In this document: piece by piece, positions 49,647 through 59,685 of the stretch
How the letters are laid out: each line of letters begins with the position of its first letter
How positions within the stretch are numbered: position 1 is the first letter of the stretch
Source of the DNA: Candidatus Gastranaerophilales bacterium
GTDB lineage: Bacteria; Cyanobacteriota; Vampirovibrionia; Gastranaerophilales; Gastranaerophilaceae
Length of the DNA stretch: 64,000 bases
NCBI GenBank assembly: GCA_944325175.1
Contig: CALUYZ010000008.1
Span: 1 to 64,000 of the forward strand
Direction of reading: 5' to 3'
Program-made: the position numbers and the translations under genes
The notes under the pieces: generated by a model
Database searches by the model: none
Seen by the model: only the letters and a program-made list of their open reading frames with translations
Told to the model about the DNA's origin: nothing

Positions 49647-50970
49647 AAATTCTTTCTTTTATTGTTTTGTTATTTATTTTTGGAACAACTGCACGACTAA
49701 AACCCAATTTATATGCTTCTTTCAGCCTTGCTTCCAAATTATCAACAGAACGTATTTCACCATTTAAGCCAATTTCGCCCAAACAAACAGTATCTTTATT
49801 TATAACAGAATCCTTTGCGCTTGTTAAAACTGCAAGCGCAACGCCTAAATCAGCTGCCGGTTCAATTATATCTATACCGCCTATAACATTAATGTAAACA
49901 TCTGATTTAGATAAATTTAAGCCCACTCTTTTTTCTAAAACCGCCAAAATTTGAAGCAGCCTGTCATATTCAATTCCCCTTGCAACCCTTCTTGGGTTTG
50001 GATATGGGGTAGAACCTGTTAGCGCCTGCACTTCTAACAACAAACACCTTGTGCCTTCTAATGTTGCAATAACCGTGCTTCCTGGTGTTGTTAAATTTTC
50101 CCTGTCAGATAAAAATAATTCAGAAGGGTTTTTAATTTCAACAAGACCAACATCTTCCATATTAAAAACACCAACTTCAGAAACTGCGCCAAACCTGTTT
50201 TTAATGCCTCTTAAAATTCTTGTTGTTTTATATTTTTCGCCCTCAAAATTTAAAACACAATCTACCATATGTTCTAAAACTTTTGGTCCTGCAATGTTTC
50301 CTTCTTTTGTAACATGACCTATTATAACGGTTGTTACATTAAACTGTTTTGCAATTCGCATTAAAATGTTTGTACATTCTCTAATTTGACTGACTGAACC
50401 CGTTGAACTTAAAATTTGAGAGCTAAATACAGATTGAATACTGTCAACAACAAAAAATTGAGGTTTTAGGTCTTCAATTTGCTTTATAATTTCTTCTAAG
50501 CAATTTTGTTGAGTTACATAAATGTTGTCTGAATTTGCATTTAATCTTTCCGCTCTTAATTTAACCTGTGATGTAGATTCTTCTGCGCAAATGTATAGAA
50601 TTTTTTTGTTCTGATTTGCAATGTTTTTTGCCGTTTGTAAAATTAAGGTAGATTTACCAATGCCGGGGTCACCTGCTAAAAGGCAAAGTGAACCTTCAAC
50701 AAAACCGCCGCCTAAAACACGGTCAAATTCTTCCATTCCGCTTGAAATTCGAATTGAGCTATCCACTTTGACTTCATTTATTTTTGTATAAGAAAAAGTT
50801 TCGCTGTTTGCTAAATTCATAGAAGAATTTTTAGATTTTACTTCGCTTTTTTCTTGAATAATTTCTTCAACAAAAGTTGAAAACCTGCCGCAATCGGGGC
50901 ATTTTCCTAAATATGAAGCGGTTTCATATCCGCAATTTTGACAAACCCATTTTGATTTAACTTTAGCCAT
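49579..50970 (-). CDS. radA: DNA repair protein RadA
   Basis: The 463-residue RecA-like ATPase helps branch migration in recombination. The N-terminal zinc finger uses Cys10, 13, 24 and 27. Walker A is GDPGIGKST (100-108), followed by the KNRFG motif typical of RadA and a C-terminal Lon-protease-like domain (GGIDIIEPAADLGVALAVL). On the minus strand TATAAT lies 6 nt before the ATG without a Shine-Dalgarno, a leaderless-type start. Its 3' end is part of the local duplication. Confidence 0.95.
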   Translation of the reverse strand: MAKVKSKWVCQNCGYETASYLGKCPDCGRFSTFVEEIIQEKSEVKSKNSSMNLANSETFSYTKINEVKVDSSIRISSGMEEFDRVLGGGFVEGSLCLLAGDPGIGKSTLILQTAKNIANQNKKILYICAEESTSQVKLRAERLNANSDNIYVTQQNCLEEIIKQIEDLKPQFFVVDSIQSVFSSQILSSTGSVSQIRECTNILMRIAKQFNVTTVIIGHVTKEGNIAGPKVLEHMVDCVLNFEGEKYKTTRILRGIKNRFGAVSEVGVFNMEDVGLVEIKNPSELFLSDRENLTTPGSTVIATLEGTRCLLLEVQALTGSTPYPNPRRVARGIEYDRLLQILAVLEKRVGLNLSKSDVYINVIGGIDIIEPAADLGVALAVLTSAKDSVINKDTVCLGEIGLNGEIRSVDNLEARLKEAYKLGFSRAVVPKINNKTIKERISKIGIQIFEASKITDAIRNAIY

Positions 50971-50987
50971 AAAATCATTATATTAAA

Positions 50988-51013
50988 AAAGCCCTTATTT
51001 TACATAAGGGCTT
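50988..51013 (-). terminator. terminator after the SLH gene
   Basis: On the minus strand, AAAGCCCTTAT and ATAAGGGCTTT form a stem followed by a T-run, 20 nt after the SLH stop codon and upstream of radA. The radA promoter lies just beyond it. Confidence 0.8.
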
Positions 51014-51032
51014 TCATTTATTTTAATTTTTC

Positions 51033-52211
51033 TTATTGAACAATTTTTAAGTCATCTTCTAAGTCAATTTTAATTTGTTCTAACAAGGTAAAATCAACTT
51101 GTTGAGATTTATGTGTATAGAAATTATGCCCCTTAAAGCCCTTAAAGCCGATTTTTTGCAAATAAGGATTGTGAGTAAATTCTCTAACTTGAGGTCTTAA
51201 TTCACCAACCGCCTTAAATGGAGCTATGGGTTGTCTTGTTTCTGAATCGATTAAATTTTCTGTTCTATATACCATTTGTGAATTTTTAATTAAAGTTCTG
51301 CCAACGCTTACTTTATCAATAACGCCTGTCATTTCGCTTCCAATAGGAATTAACAATGTGCGGTCTTCTGAAACAAAGTTAGTAAGTGCACGGGTTAAAA
51401 ATTCCGTTCCTTCTTTGGTTGTTTTGGTATACATACAATCCATAACACCCAAAGGAATTGTTGTGCCGGCAGGAATTATTGCATAACGTCCGTCAAAAAT
51501 AACATTTTTAATTATATAACCGTCAGCTTTTCTTGGACCTTGTTCTTTAGGTAACTTTTCACTTGGCTGAACAGCTGCCCTTTGAAGCATGCCATAAAGC
51601 CAAACTGCAAGCTCGCCTCTTGTAGCATCTTGATTTGGAAGAATATATTCTTCATACCCCGGTAAAAGAACTATTAAGCCTAATTCCTGAGCTTTACCCG
51701 TTGTTAAAGTTGCCCAATAAGGAACGTCTTTTGCGTCTTTATAAACAGATAATTGTTGAAGCGCTTGTTCTTCGGTTATTTCTTTAATTGAAAGCGCTTT
51801 CATAATAACCATAATAATTTCTAACCTTGTAATATGGTTTGAAGGATAAAACATTTTATCGGGAGTGCCATGAATTAAGCCATAATATGAACCAAGCATA
51901 ACATCATAATATGCCCAGTGGTTTTCGTCTATGTCTTTGTATGTTGTGTATGTTATTTCGCTTAAATCACGAAGTCCTAAAGCTTTTGTTACAATGGTTG
52001 CAAATTCAGCTCTCGTAACTTTTTGATCAGGTCTGTATAAACCGTCAGGATAGCCTGCAAGAACGTCTTTATCTTTAAAATACATAATAGCGTCATACGA
52101 CCAATAATCAGGACCAACGTCAGGAAATTCTTCGGTTGCAAATGTCTGCATGGTAGACATAGCAAAGAATATGGCAATAATACCGAATAATTTTATTAAA
52201 AACTTTTTCAT
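51033..52211 (-). CDS. secreted protein with three SLH domains
   Basis: The 392-residue protein has a signal peptide (MKKFLIKLFGIIAIFFAMST...TFA) and three S-layer homology domains at about residues 28-85, 90-145 and 150-215: VGPDYWSYDAI...RAEFA, ENHWAYYDVM...RLEII, and VPYWATLTTG...RGELAVW. SLH domains bind cell-wall polymers. The C-terminal ~170 residues are a beta-rich domain without an OprB barrel pattern. It probably links the envelope to peptidoglycan or a surface polymer. Confidence 0.88.
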   Translation of the reverse strand: MKKFLIKLFGIIAIFFAMSTMQTFATEEFPDVGPDYWSYDAIMYFKDKDVLAGYPDGLYRPDQKVTRAEFATIVTKALGLRDLSEITYTTYKDIDENHWAYYDVMLGSYYGLIHGTPDKMFYPSNHITRLEIIMVIMKALSIKEITEEQALQQLSVYKDAKDVPYWATLTTGKAQELGLIVLLPGYEEYILPNQDATRGELAVWLYGMLQRAAVQPSEKLPKEQGPRKADGYIIKNVIFDGRYAIIPAGTTIPLGVMDCMYTKTTKEGTEFLTRALTNFVSEDRTLLIPIGSEMTGVIDKVSVGRTLIKNSQMVYRTENLIDSETRQPIAPFKAVGELRPQVREFTHNPYLQKIGFKGFKGHNFYTHKSQQVDFTLLEQIKIDLEDDLKIVQ

Positions 52212-52351
52212 GATTTCAACTGTTCTCCCATAGTAATATGAACGATTTTATATTATTAAACTTGTTTTTGCAAGTTTTAGTATGGTTTTTAATACACCAA
52301 TACGGTTTTTAAAACTTGTAAAAAAAATATTTTGACACTAAAAACAACTGA

Positions 52352-53173
52352 TTATTTTTGCAGAAGATATTTTTCCAAAGATTCTTCCCAGCTGGGCAAT
52401 ATATTACCATTATCCAAAACACTGAATTTTGGGCGCTTTGCGGGACGAGGAAAATCTGATTTTAAAATTGGCTGTACAAAAACACTTCTTCTTTTAATAT
52501 CAAAAATTTTCTTTGTGAAATCCGACCAGTTTGTTCTGCCGGATGAACAAATATGATATGTTCCGTATTCTTTACCGCCTGATAAAATGTTTATTATTTC
52601 TTTAGATAAATCTCTTGTCCAAGTTGGGCATAAAATTTGATCATCAACAACAGAGATTGAACTATTAAACATTGAATATGTAAGCATTGCATCAACGTAA
52701 TTGCTTCCGCCTTTACCGTACAATGAACTTGTTCTTATAATGTAGTGTTTTTTGGTAATTTTTCTTATTTCTTCTTCGCCCATTAATTTTGATTTGCCGT
52801 AAACATTAATAGGGTTTGCTGCATCTGTTATTTTATAGGGGGTTAACTTTTCACCGTCAAAAACACTTGCGGAACTTATATAAATTATTGGGACATCTAA
52901 TTTTTTGGCAATTTTTGCCATATTTTTTGTTCCGATATGATTAATTCTAAAAGCTTCTTCTTGATTTACCTCAGCTTGGTCAATATTTGTAAAAGCTGCT
53001 AAGTGAATAATGAAATCAAGCGAAACTTTGTTCATAATTTCATTAACCATTTTGGCATTTGTAATATCAAAAATTTTGCTGTTCGTTGCCCAATACTGAG
53101 CGCCTATTGAATCAAGCATCGGACATAATTCCTGACCTAAAAGCCCCGATGCACCCGTAACTAAAATTTTCAT
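52352..53173 (-). CDS. rfbD: dTDP-4-dehydrorhamnose reductase-like protein
   Basis: The 273-residue extended SDR enzyme starts MKILVTGASGLLGQELCP (NAD(P)-binding GxxGxxG). It continues with HLAAFTNIDQAEVN, YISSASVFDG, and the catalytic Y-x-x-x-K in INVYGKSKLMGE. It makes dTDP-L-rhamnose for surface polysaccharide. The Met at 53173 is used; 12 upstream codons in frame lack a family match. rfbA, rfbB and rfbC are not nearby, so a related RmlD-type reductase is possible. Confidence 0.85.
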   Translation of the reverse strand: MKILVTGASGLLGQELCPMLDSIGAQYWATNSKIFDITNAKMVNEIMNKVSLDFIIHLAAFTNIDQAEVNQEEAFRINHIGTKNMAKIAKKLDVPIIYISSASVFDGEKLTPYKITDAANPINVYGKSKLMGEEEIRKITKKHYIIRTSSLYGKGGSNYVDAMLTYSMFNSSISVVDDQILCPTWTRDLSKEIINILSGGKEYGTYHICSSGRTNWSDFTKKIFDIKRRSVFVQPILKSDFPRPAKRPKFSVLDNGNILPSWEESLEKYLLQK

Positions 53174-53264
53174 CCGGTTTCTTTCGTTTTCTTGTAAGGG
53201 GGGTAACAAATTTTACCTTACCATACAGTTTTTATATCAAATAATTATGGTAAAATCAATAATT

Positions 53265-55118
53265 ATGAAAAAAATAATATATATAATTGTAATAATTTTA
53301 ATTTTCGGGTTTCTTTTAAAATCCTGCATAAACAAGGATGTAGGCTATAGAGAAGAAATTTTTAAAACCGATTTAAGACCTTTAAATGTAAATAAATACG
53401 AAATGGAACCCGGTTATACAAAAACAATTAACGGTGTTGATTATTTGATAACAAACGCCAAAATTGGCAAATTTGGCGGAGATTTTACCGTTTCAACCAT
53501 AGGGGAAGGTCCAAAAACATTTAACCCGTTCAATTCAAACGATGCAACCTCAACACTTTTATCAGGCATTATGTATGACGGACTTTTCTACACAAACCCT
53601 TATACAGGTGAAATTGAGCCAAAACTCGCAAAATCCGTTAAAATTTTACCTGACAAAAAAACATACATCGTAGAATTAAGAAAAGGTCTAAAATGGTCAG
53701 ACGGCAAGGAAATTACCGCAGATGACGTTTATTTTACATATAATACCATAATTTTTGGCGGCTTTGGAGATACAAGCGCAAGAGATTCAATGACAGTGGA
53801 AGGTAAGCTTCCTACGGTTGAACAAATTGACAAATATACCGTAAAATTTACAACACCCGTACCTTTTGCGCCGTTTTTAAGAAACCTTACAATGCCCATT
53901 GCGCCAAAACATATATATAAAATTGCAACCGACAAAGGAAAAAATTTCTTTAGAACGTTCCATTCAACTGATATTAAGCCAAAAAATCTTGTAACATCAG
54001 GCGCTTTTAAATTAAAAGAATATATTCCCGCCCAAAGGCTTGTTTATGAAAAAAATCCAAACTATTACATAATGAATAAAAACGGGGAAAAACTTCCCTA
54101 TTTGAACAGATTTTTAGTTTTAATCGTGGGCGATTTAAACAACGATATTATTAAATTTGAAGCAAAAGAAACAGATACAACAACAATCCCAGGAAGCTTA
54201 ATTTCAAAATACAGAGAAGACGAAAAAAAATCAGATTATATTTTATACAATTTAGGTCCGACTACAAATACAAATTTCATTGCCTTTAATCTAAATTCAA
54301 GAAAAAATAAAAATACGGGAAAATATTATGTTGACCCAATCAAACAAACTTGGTTTAACGATAAAAATTTTAGAAGCGCGATTGATTATGCAACAGATAG
54401 AGAAAATTTGGTTTTAAATGTATTATCAGGAGTGGGAGAGCCTTTGTATACAGCGGAAGGAATTCCATCCATTTACCTGAATAAAGAAATTGCAAAAGGG
54501 CACCCTATAAACCTTGAATATGCCGAAAATTTGTTAAAAAAATCCGGTTTTTATAAAAAAAATGGCATTTTGTACGACAAAAGAGGAAACAAAGTTGAAT
54601 TTGAGCTTTTAACAAATGCGGGAAACACACAAAGGGAAGCGACCGGCGTTTCAATTAAAGAAGATTTATCAAAATTGGGAATAAAAGTGAATTTTAAGCC
54701 CATTGAATTTAATTCTTTGGTTAATAAATTAACAAATTCGCTTGATTGGGATGCGATTATAATAGCTTTGACAGGAAACCCCCTGGAACCTCATTCAGGC
54801 TACAATGTTTGGAATTCAGAAGGTGCCTTACACCTTTTTAACCAAAGAAGCGAAAACGACGATAAAAAAACAGATAAATTGCTACCATTTGAAAAAGAAT
54901 TAAATGAAATTTTTGACAAGGCAGCAGTTGAGCTTGATGAAGCTAAAAGGCATGAACTATATAACAAATATCAAGAAATTGTGGCTGAATATAACCCTTT
55001 AATCTATCTGTACAGCCCTATAAACATAGTTGCAATAAGGAAAAAATTCAAAAATGTTTTCCCGACGGAACTTGGCGGCGTTTATCATAATATAGAAGAA
55101 ATATATATTGATGAATAA
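53265..55118 (+). CDS. peptide/solute-binding lipoprotein (SBP family 5)
   Basis: The 617-residue lipoprotein reads MKKIIYIIVIILIFGFLLKSC, with Cys21 as the lipid site. The family-5 binding-protein body has GPKTFNPFN, LSGIMYDGLF, KLAKSVKILPDKKTYIVELR, and GLKWSDGKEITADDVYFTY. It binds oligopeptides or similar solutes for an ABC importer; no permease or ATPase genes follow. The ATG at 53265 is chosen over an ATG at 53247 because the upstream ATG lies inside the extended -10 TATGGTAAAAT, which ends 8 nt before 53265. Confidence 0.88.
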   Translation: MKKIIYIIVIILIFGFLLKSCINKDVGYREEIFKTDLRPLNVNKYEMEPGYTKTINGVDYLITNAKIGKFGGDFTVSTIGEGPKTFNPFNSNDATSTLLSGIMYDGLFYTNPYTGEIEPKLAKSVKILPDKKTYIVELRKGLKWSDGKEITADDVYFTYNTIIFGGFGDTSARDSMTVEGKLPTVEQIDKYTVKFTTPVPFAPFLRNLTMPIAPKHIYKIATDKGKNFFRTFHSTDIKPKNLVTSGAFKLKEYIPAQRLVYEKNPNYYIMNKNGEKLPYLNRFLVLIVGDLNNDIIKFEAKETDTTTIPGSLISKYREDEKKSDYILYNLGPTTNTNFIAFNLNSRKNKNTGKYYVDPIKQTWFNDKNFRSAIDYATDRENLVLNVLSGVGEPLYTAEGIPSIYLNKEIAKGHPINLEYAENLLKKSGFYKKNGILYDKRGNKVEFELLTNAGNTQREATGVSIKEDLSKLGIKVNFKPIEFNSLVNKLTNSLDWDAIIIALTGNPLEPHSGYNVWNSEGALHLFNQRSENDDKKTDKLLPFEKELNEIFDKAAVELDEAKRHELYNKYQEIVAEYNPLIYLYSPINIVAIRKKFKNVFPTELGGVYHNIEEIYIDE

Positions 55119-55175
55119 TTTTTCCTACGTTTAACTGAGCGCAATTATTTTTGTTTAGCTGTATAATTCATAATT

Positions 55176-58100
55176 ATGCCAACAACGGTTCAAACATTAC
55201 CAAAAGCAGTAAATAAAGTTTTTATGGGAAATTTTATTAAAAGAATTTCTCAATATCTGCACGATTGTATAAGGGAAGAAGTTCAAAGCTCAACTTTTAG
55301 AAACCTTAAAGGCGATAAAGAGAACAAATGGGTGTTTTTAGAAGGCGGAGAAGAACTTTTTACAAACTATGACACCCCCTTAATTGTAACAGGGGATAAC
55401 CCCTATTTAACAGAATTAATGATTCAAGCGGAAGTTAGCCAAAAAGAAAAATATTTATTATACGGCTACCTTTTTCTAGTCGGCAAAAACGGCAGAGCTA
55501 AAAAGAACAACGAATTTTTAACCCCGCTTTTATATTCCCCTTGCAAAATTGAAAGAATGGGGAAAAACCTTTCTATTTCAATTCAAGAAGAAACGCTTTC
55601 TCTAAACACGGGCGCCCTTGCGCAATTAATGAAAAAAGACGATGAAGAAGAAATTGATGCAATGCTTCAAGGGTTAATTGATGTTGTTCCTGAGCTTCCA
55701 TTAAATGAAGAAAAGCTTGAAATATTTTTATCAACTCTAAAATCTTTATTGCCCGATGTTGAAATTGAAACAAATGAAACGGTTAATGAACAATTACACC
55801 AAAACGAAGAAGAATTTTATTCTAAAACAGTTGAATCTATTGATGAATTTAATTTTGATGAAATGGATTCAATAGATATAGTTAAACAAAAACCAAAAGT
55901 AAATGTTGATAAATTGATTTTAAAAAGGCTTCAATCGGTTATTTTAACAAAAAGACCGACGGTAACAGCAGGCGTTTTGCATGAATTAACTCAAATCTCT
56001 GAAAAACCGGTTGGAACAATAAAAGAAACATCTCTTGGCGTTATTTTGGATGAATATAACAAACAAAATAAAGAAATTAAAATTAAAGAAAATGAAAATA
56101 AAACGTTTTTCCCCGTAACGCCCCTATCCTTAAGCGATTCACAGGAAGATGTTTTGAAAAAAATTGAAACAAACGACCTTTTAGCAGTCTATGGCCCTCC
56201 GGGTACCGGAAAAAGCCAAACAATAGTAAACCTTGTAGCACATTTAATTGCAAACAATAAAACCGTTCTTGTGGCATCTCGAATGGATAAAGCGGTGGAT
56301 GTTGTGGCAGAAAGGCTAAATGAGCTTGGCGCTCCGTATTTAGCATTAAGAGCAGGCAGAGCAAATTACCAAAAACAATTATGTTTTCAATTAGAAGATT
56401 TACTTTCAGGCAAAGTTGAATTGAATGATGAATCTTATATGGATTCAATTTTGGTTGATACACCTGATATGAAAGACCTTTTGGATGAAATTAAAAGGTT
56501 AGAAAATAACGCAGAAAAAATTATTAATTTAGAAGAAAAATTCACGGAAAATGAAATTGAAAAAGAAACTTCAAAGGGTGCAATCGGTGAATTAAGATAT
56601 ATAAACCACGAACTGGATGAAGATGAAGTTGAAACCCTAAAAAAACTTGTTGAAAAATTAAAAACAAGACTTCAAAAAGACGAAGGTTTTATAAATAGAG
56701 TTCTTATTCATTTTAATTTGAAAAAAATTAAAGATATTTTGAGATTGAAAAAAGCATTTAGAGCAAAAGAAATGTTATCTCGCCTCGAAATTGAGCTTGA
56801 TGTTGAAAAATTAAGTGCAAAAGCAAGAAAAATTGAACAAGAGATAATGGCAACGGGCAACTTGCACCTTTTAATGAATAAAATTAAGCTTTTAAAAGGA
56901 AAACAAAAAAAACTTGCCGTTGAAATTTTAAAAAACAAAAGAAGAGCTGCTATAAAAGAACTTCTTCAAGATCAAAAGAAAAGACAAAGACTTATAATTC
57001 ATTCAAAATCGCTTGTTTCAAAAAAAGCAATGCTTCAAAACAGGCTTCTTGAAAATGAAGATTTTAAACCGCTTCTTAATGCTTTTCCTTGCTGGGCGGC
57101 AACAACTTATGCAATTTCAAATTCGCTGCCTCTAAAACCTGCTTTATTTGATGTTGTTATTATAGATGAAGCAAGCCAATGCGATATAGCTTCTTGTTTT
57201 CCTATTTTATTCAGAGCAAAAAAAGCGGTTATAGTGGGCGATGACAAACAGTTGCCTCATTTATCATTCTTAGAAAAAGCAAAAGAACAATCATTTTTAA
57301 ACCAATATAACATTGACGATAAATACCAATTAATGTGGCGTTTTAGAACAAATTCAATGTTTGACCTTGCAAATTATTATTCCGTTTCGCCTGTTTTATT
57401 GGATGAACACTTTAGAAGCCCGAAACCCATTATTCAATTCTCATCAGATGAATTTTACGGCGGCAGAATTAAAGTGATGAAAACAACAGATAGTATTGAT
57501 TGCCCGATTGAACTTGTTGTGGTTGAAGGCGGCAAAGTAGATGTTGATATTACAAGAAATACGGTTGAAGCAGAAGCTGTTATTAAAAAAATGCAAGATA
57601 TTATTGCAGAAAATGAAAAAACAAACCCCGATAACCCGATTTCAATAGGCGTTGTTTCACCGTTCAGGGGGCAAGTGGATTTAATTAAAAAAGATGTAAT
57701 GCAAATTTTTTCACTTGAAACAATACAAAAACATCAAATTGAAATAGGCACTGCCCACACTTTCCAAGGTGATGAAAAAGACATAATGCTTATGAGCTGG
57801 GCAATAGCGGATAATTCAAGGCCGCAATCATTAACATTTTTGCAAAAACCGAATTTATTCAATGTTGCAATAACAAGAGCAAGAAAAAAACTTATAAACT
57901 TTATTTCAAAAGCGCCAAATACAATTCCTGAAGGGCTTTTAAGAGATTATATCGAATACGTTCAAAGAGCAAAGAAAGCTTTTGAAACATCAAACAAATT
58001 AAACTTCAAAAATGATTTTGAAAAAGAAGTTTATATGGAACTTGCCCTATATCTTCCTGATACTAACATTCAAGCAGGGCTTGAAATAGGCGGGGTTAGC

Positions 58101-58301
58101 GCCGATATTACAATAGATAAAATTGATATTGAAATAGATGGCGTCCCTGATAAAACAAAAGGAAGATATTCTAACATGAAAAAACAATCCATCTTAGAAA
58201 GATGCGGTTTTAAGGTTATAAGGGTTGTTAAAAGAGAATGGGATTTATCCAAAAAAGCCGTTATGGATAGAATTCTATCTGAAATTAAAGGCGAAGACTA
58301 A
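55176..58301 (+). CDS. superfamily-1 DNA helicase with C-terminal nuclease domain
   Basis: The 1041-residue protein carries an SF1 (DNA2/NAM7-type) helicase. Walker A is GPPGTGKSQTIVNL (residue ~340), with a long coiled-coil insert, then DEASQCDIAS (Walker B, ~662), VGDDKQLPHLSF, DEHFRSPKPIIQF, GTAHTFQGDEKDIML and NVAITRARKKLI. The last ~90 residues (FEKEVYMELALYLPD, then SADITIDKIDIEIDG, then ERCGFKVIRVVKREW) fit a Vsr/DUF559-like PD-(D/E)XK nuclease. It is probably a DNA repair or defence enzyme. TATAAT lies 8 nt before the ATG. Confidence 0.85.
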   Translation: MPTTVQTLPKAVNKVFMGNFIKRISQYLHDCIREEVQSSTFRNLKGDKENKWVFLEGGEELFTNYDTPLIVTGDNPYLTELMIQAEVSQKEKYLLYGYLFLVGKNGRAKKNNEFLTPLLYSPCKIERMGKNLSISIQEETLSLNTGALAQLMKKDDEEEIDAMLQGLIDVVPELPLNEEKLEIFLSTLKSLLPDVEIETNETVNEQLHQNEEEFYSKTVESIDEFNFDEMDSIDIVKQKPKVNVDKLILKRLQSVILTKRPTVTAGVLHELTQISEKPVGTIKETSLGVILDEYNKQNKEIKIKENENKTFFPVTPLSLSDSQEDVLKKIETNDLLAVYGPPGTGKSQTIVNLVAHLIANNKTVLVASRMDKAVDVVAERLNELGAPYLALRAGRANYQKQLCFQLEDLLSGKVELNDESYMDSILVDTPDMKDLLDEIKRLENNAEKIINLEEKFTENEIEKETSKGAIGELRYINHELDEDEVETLKKLVEKLKTRLQKDEGFINRVLIHFNLKKIKDILRLKKAFRAKEMLSRLEIELDVEKLSAKARKIEQEIMATGNLHLLMNKIKLLKGKQKKLAVEILKNKRRAAIKELLQDQKKRQRLIIHSKSLVSKKAMLQNRLLENEDFKPLLNAFPCWAATTYAISNSLPLKPALFDVVIIDEASQCDIASCFPILFRAKKAVIVGDDKQLPHLSFLEKAKEQSFLNQYNIDDKYQLMWRFRTNSMFDLANYYSVSPVLLDEHFRSPKPIIQFSSDEFYGGRIKVMKTTDSIDCPIELVVVEGGKVDVDITRNTVEAEAVIKKMQDIIAENEKTNPDNPISIGVVSPFRGQVDLIKKDVMQIFSLETIQKHQIEIGTAHTFQGDEKDIMLMSWAIADNSRPQSLTFLQKPNLFNVAITRARKKLINFISKAPNTIPEGLLRDYIEYVQRAKKAFETSNKLNFKNDFEKEVYMELALYLPDTNIQAGLEIGGVSADITIDKIDIEIDGVPDKTKGRYSNMKKQSILERCGFKVIRVVKREWDLSKKAVMDRILSEIKGED

Positions 58302-58399
58302 AATTTTTATACAACCTTTAGCCAATATTAATGCACCTTTTTAGTTAATGAAATTTCATTTTTAATTGATTATTATTTTATTAGTAAGAGCTTTATAAA

Positions 58400-58603
58400 A
58401 TGAAAAAAACAGTTAAAAATGAACAAATAAATATAAAAAAAGAGAGTGCAAAAAAGTATCTTTTAAAGTATATTAAGGAGTTAGAAATACACTTTGATTT
58501 AAGTGAAGACGAAATAAAAGATATAATTTTGCAAACCCTTTATTCAAAGTGCGAATTATACAAAACAGTGAAAAAAATCAGAAAGTTATTTTCAAAATGT
58601 TAA
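58400..58603 (+). CDS. small helical protein, unknown function
   Basis: The 67-residue Lys/Glu-rich protein is predicted to be all helix (KESAKKYLLKYIKELEIHF, DLSEDEIKDIILQTLYS) with two Cys. It overlaps the next gene by 7 nt in another frame, which suggests translational coupling. No family is recognised. No clear Shine-Dalgarno. Confidence 0.45.
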   Translation: MKKTVKNEQINIKKESAKKYLLKYIKELEIHFDLSEDEIKDIILQTLYSKCELYKTVKKIRKLFSKC

Positions 58604-59238
58604 AATTAGAAAAATTTATACCTGAAGAATTTGCATCAAATAATTACCTTTTATATAACGATGAAACCAAAAATGCGGTTTTATTCGACCCGTCGGGGTG
58701 TTATGATAAAGTAACAAAATTTATTAAAGAAAACAACCTTAATTTAAAAACCTTAATTGTAACCCACATTCATTTTGACCATTTGGGAGATATTAAAAAA
58801 TATCAGGATAATTTTCAAAATATTAAAACCGTTGTTCCAAAAGGCGACAAACCAATGTATGAAAACCTTATGGTACAATGCGATTTGTTTGGAGTTAAAA
58901 GGGTTGATAATTTCAAAGTTGATGAATTTATTGATGAAAATTCAAAACTTTTTATAGATGATGTTGAAATTAAAATTATTTCAACCCCCGGACACTCTTT
59001 TGGCTCTACCTGCTATTTAGCAGATAACATTTTAATTTCAGGGGATACTTTATTTAGAGAAGAAATCGGCAGATGTGACCTTCCAACAGGTTCATTTGAA
59101 GATATTAAAAATTCAATTAAAGAAAAACTTTTTAAATTAGATTCAAATGTTAAAGTTTTCCCGGGGCATGGCGATAATTCTGATATAGCCCATGAGAAAG
59201 AATTTAACGCATACTTTGGATTAAGAGCAATTTATTAA
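58597..59238 (+). CDS. metallo-beta-lactamase-fold hydrolase (glyoxalase II-like)
   Basis: The 213-residue protein has the metal-binding motif THIHFDHLGD, then STPGHSFGSTCYL, ILISGDTLFREEIGRCDLP, and the last ligand in VFPGHGDNS. These fit the glyoxalase II-like subgroup that acts on thioesters such as S-lactoylglutathione or other acyl thiols. The ATG at 58597 is chosen because the start LEKFIPEEFASNNYLL matches the family; an upstream frame start at 58549 only overlaps the previous gene. cdd follows after 12 nt. Confidence 0.88.
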   Translation: MLKLEKFIPEEFASNNYLLYNDETKNAVLFDPSGCYDKVTKFIKENNLNLKTLIVTHIHFDHLGDIKKYQDNFQNIKTVVPKGDKPMYENLMVQCDLFGVKRVDNFKVDEFIDENSKLFIDDVEIKIISTPGHSFGSTCYLADNILISGDTLFREEIGRCDLPTGSFEDIKNSIKEKLFKLDSNVKVFPGHGDNSDIAHEKEFNAYFGLRAIY

Positions 59239-59250
59239 TGAGGTTAAAAA

Positions 59251-59649
59251 ATGAAAACTAAAGAAGAGCTGTTTTTGGAAGCAAAAAAGATTAGCGAAAA
59301 TTCTTATTCACCTTATTCAAATTTTCCGGTCGGCGCTTGCTGTCTTTTTGAAAACGGAAAAACTTATTTAGGTGTGAATGTTGAAAATGTAAGCTACGGG
59401 CTTACTTTATGTGCAGAAAGAAATGCTTTATCTACCGCTTGCGCTAATGGAGAAAGAAAAGGTTTAATTGCAATAGCAATTTATTCACCAAAGCAAAAAA
59501 TGTGTATTCCATGTGGTGCTTGTCTTCAATGGATGGCAGAATTCAGGGCTGAAAATAAAGATGTTTCGATTATTTTGGAAAACGAAAAAGGAGAAATTAT
59601 TGAGCATACGCTGAAAGATTTTCTTCCCTTTACTTTTAAATTTAATTAA
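59251..59649 (+). CDS. cdd: cytidine deaminase
   Basis: The 132-residue tetrameric-type enzyme deaminates cytidine and deoxycytidine to uridine for pyrimidine salvage. Zinc ligands are Cys54, Cys88 and Cys91, with the catalytic Glu56 in LCAERNAL; PCGACLQWMAEF is the second motif. SPYSNFPVGA and GVNVENVSYG form the substrate pocket. A GAGG ribosome site precedes the ATG. It is in line with the upstream hydrolase and ends at a terminator. Confidence 0.95.
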   Translation: MKTKEELFLEAKKISENSYSPYSNFPVGACCLFENGKTYLGVNVENVSYGLTLCAERNALSTACANGERKGLIAIAIYSPKQKMCIPCGACLQWMAEFRAENKDVSIILENEKGEIIEHTLKDFLPFTFKFN

Positions 59650-59674
59650 AAAGCGGCTTATAAATGCCGCTTTT
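59649..59674. terminator. bidirectional terminator after cdd
   Basis: AAAAGCGGC and GCCGCTTTT pair around TTATAAAT, followed by T-rich DNA on both strands. It lies between convergent genes. Confidence 0.85.
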
Positions 59675-59685
59675 ATTTTATCAAA

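Noticed and set aside
53247-53264. Upstream ATG for the peptide-binding lipoprotein
   Set aside because: The ATG is part of the extended -10 TATGGTAAAAT; starting at 53265 gives a proper lipoprotein signal ending LLKSC.
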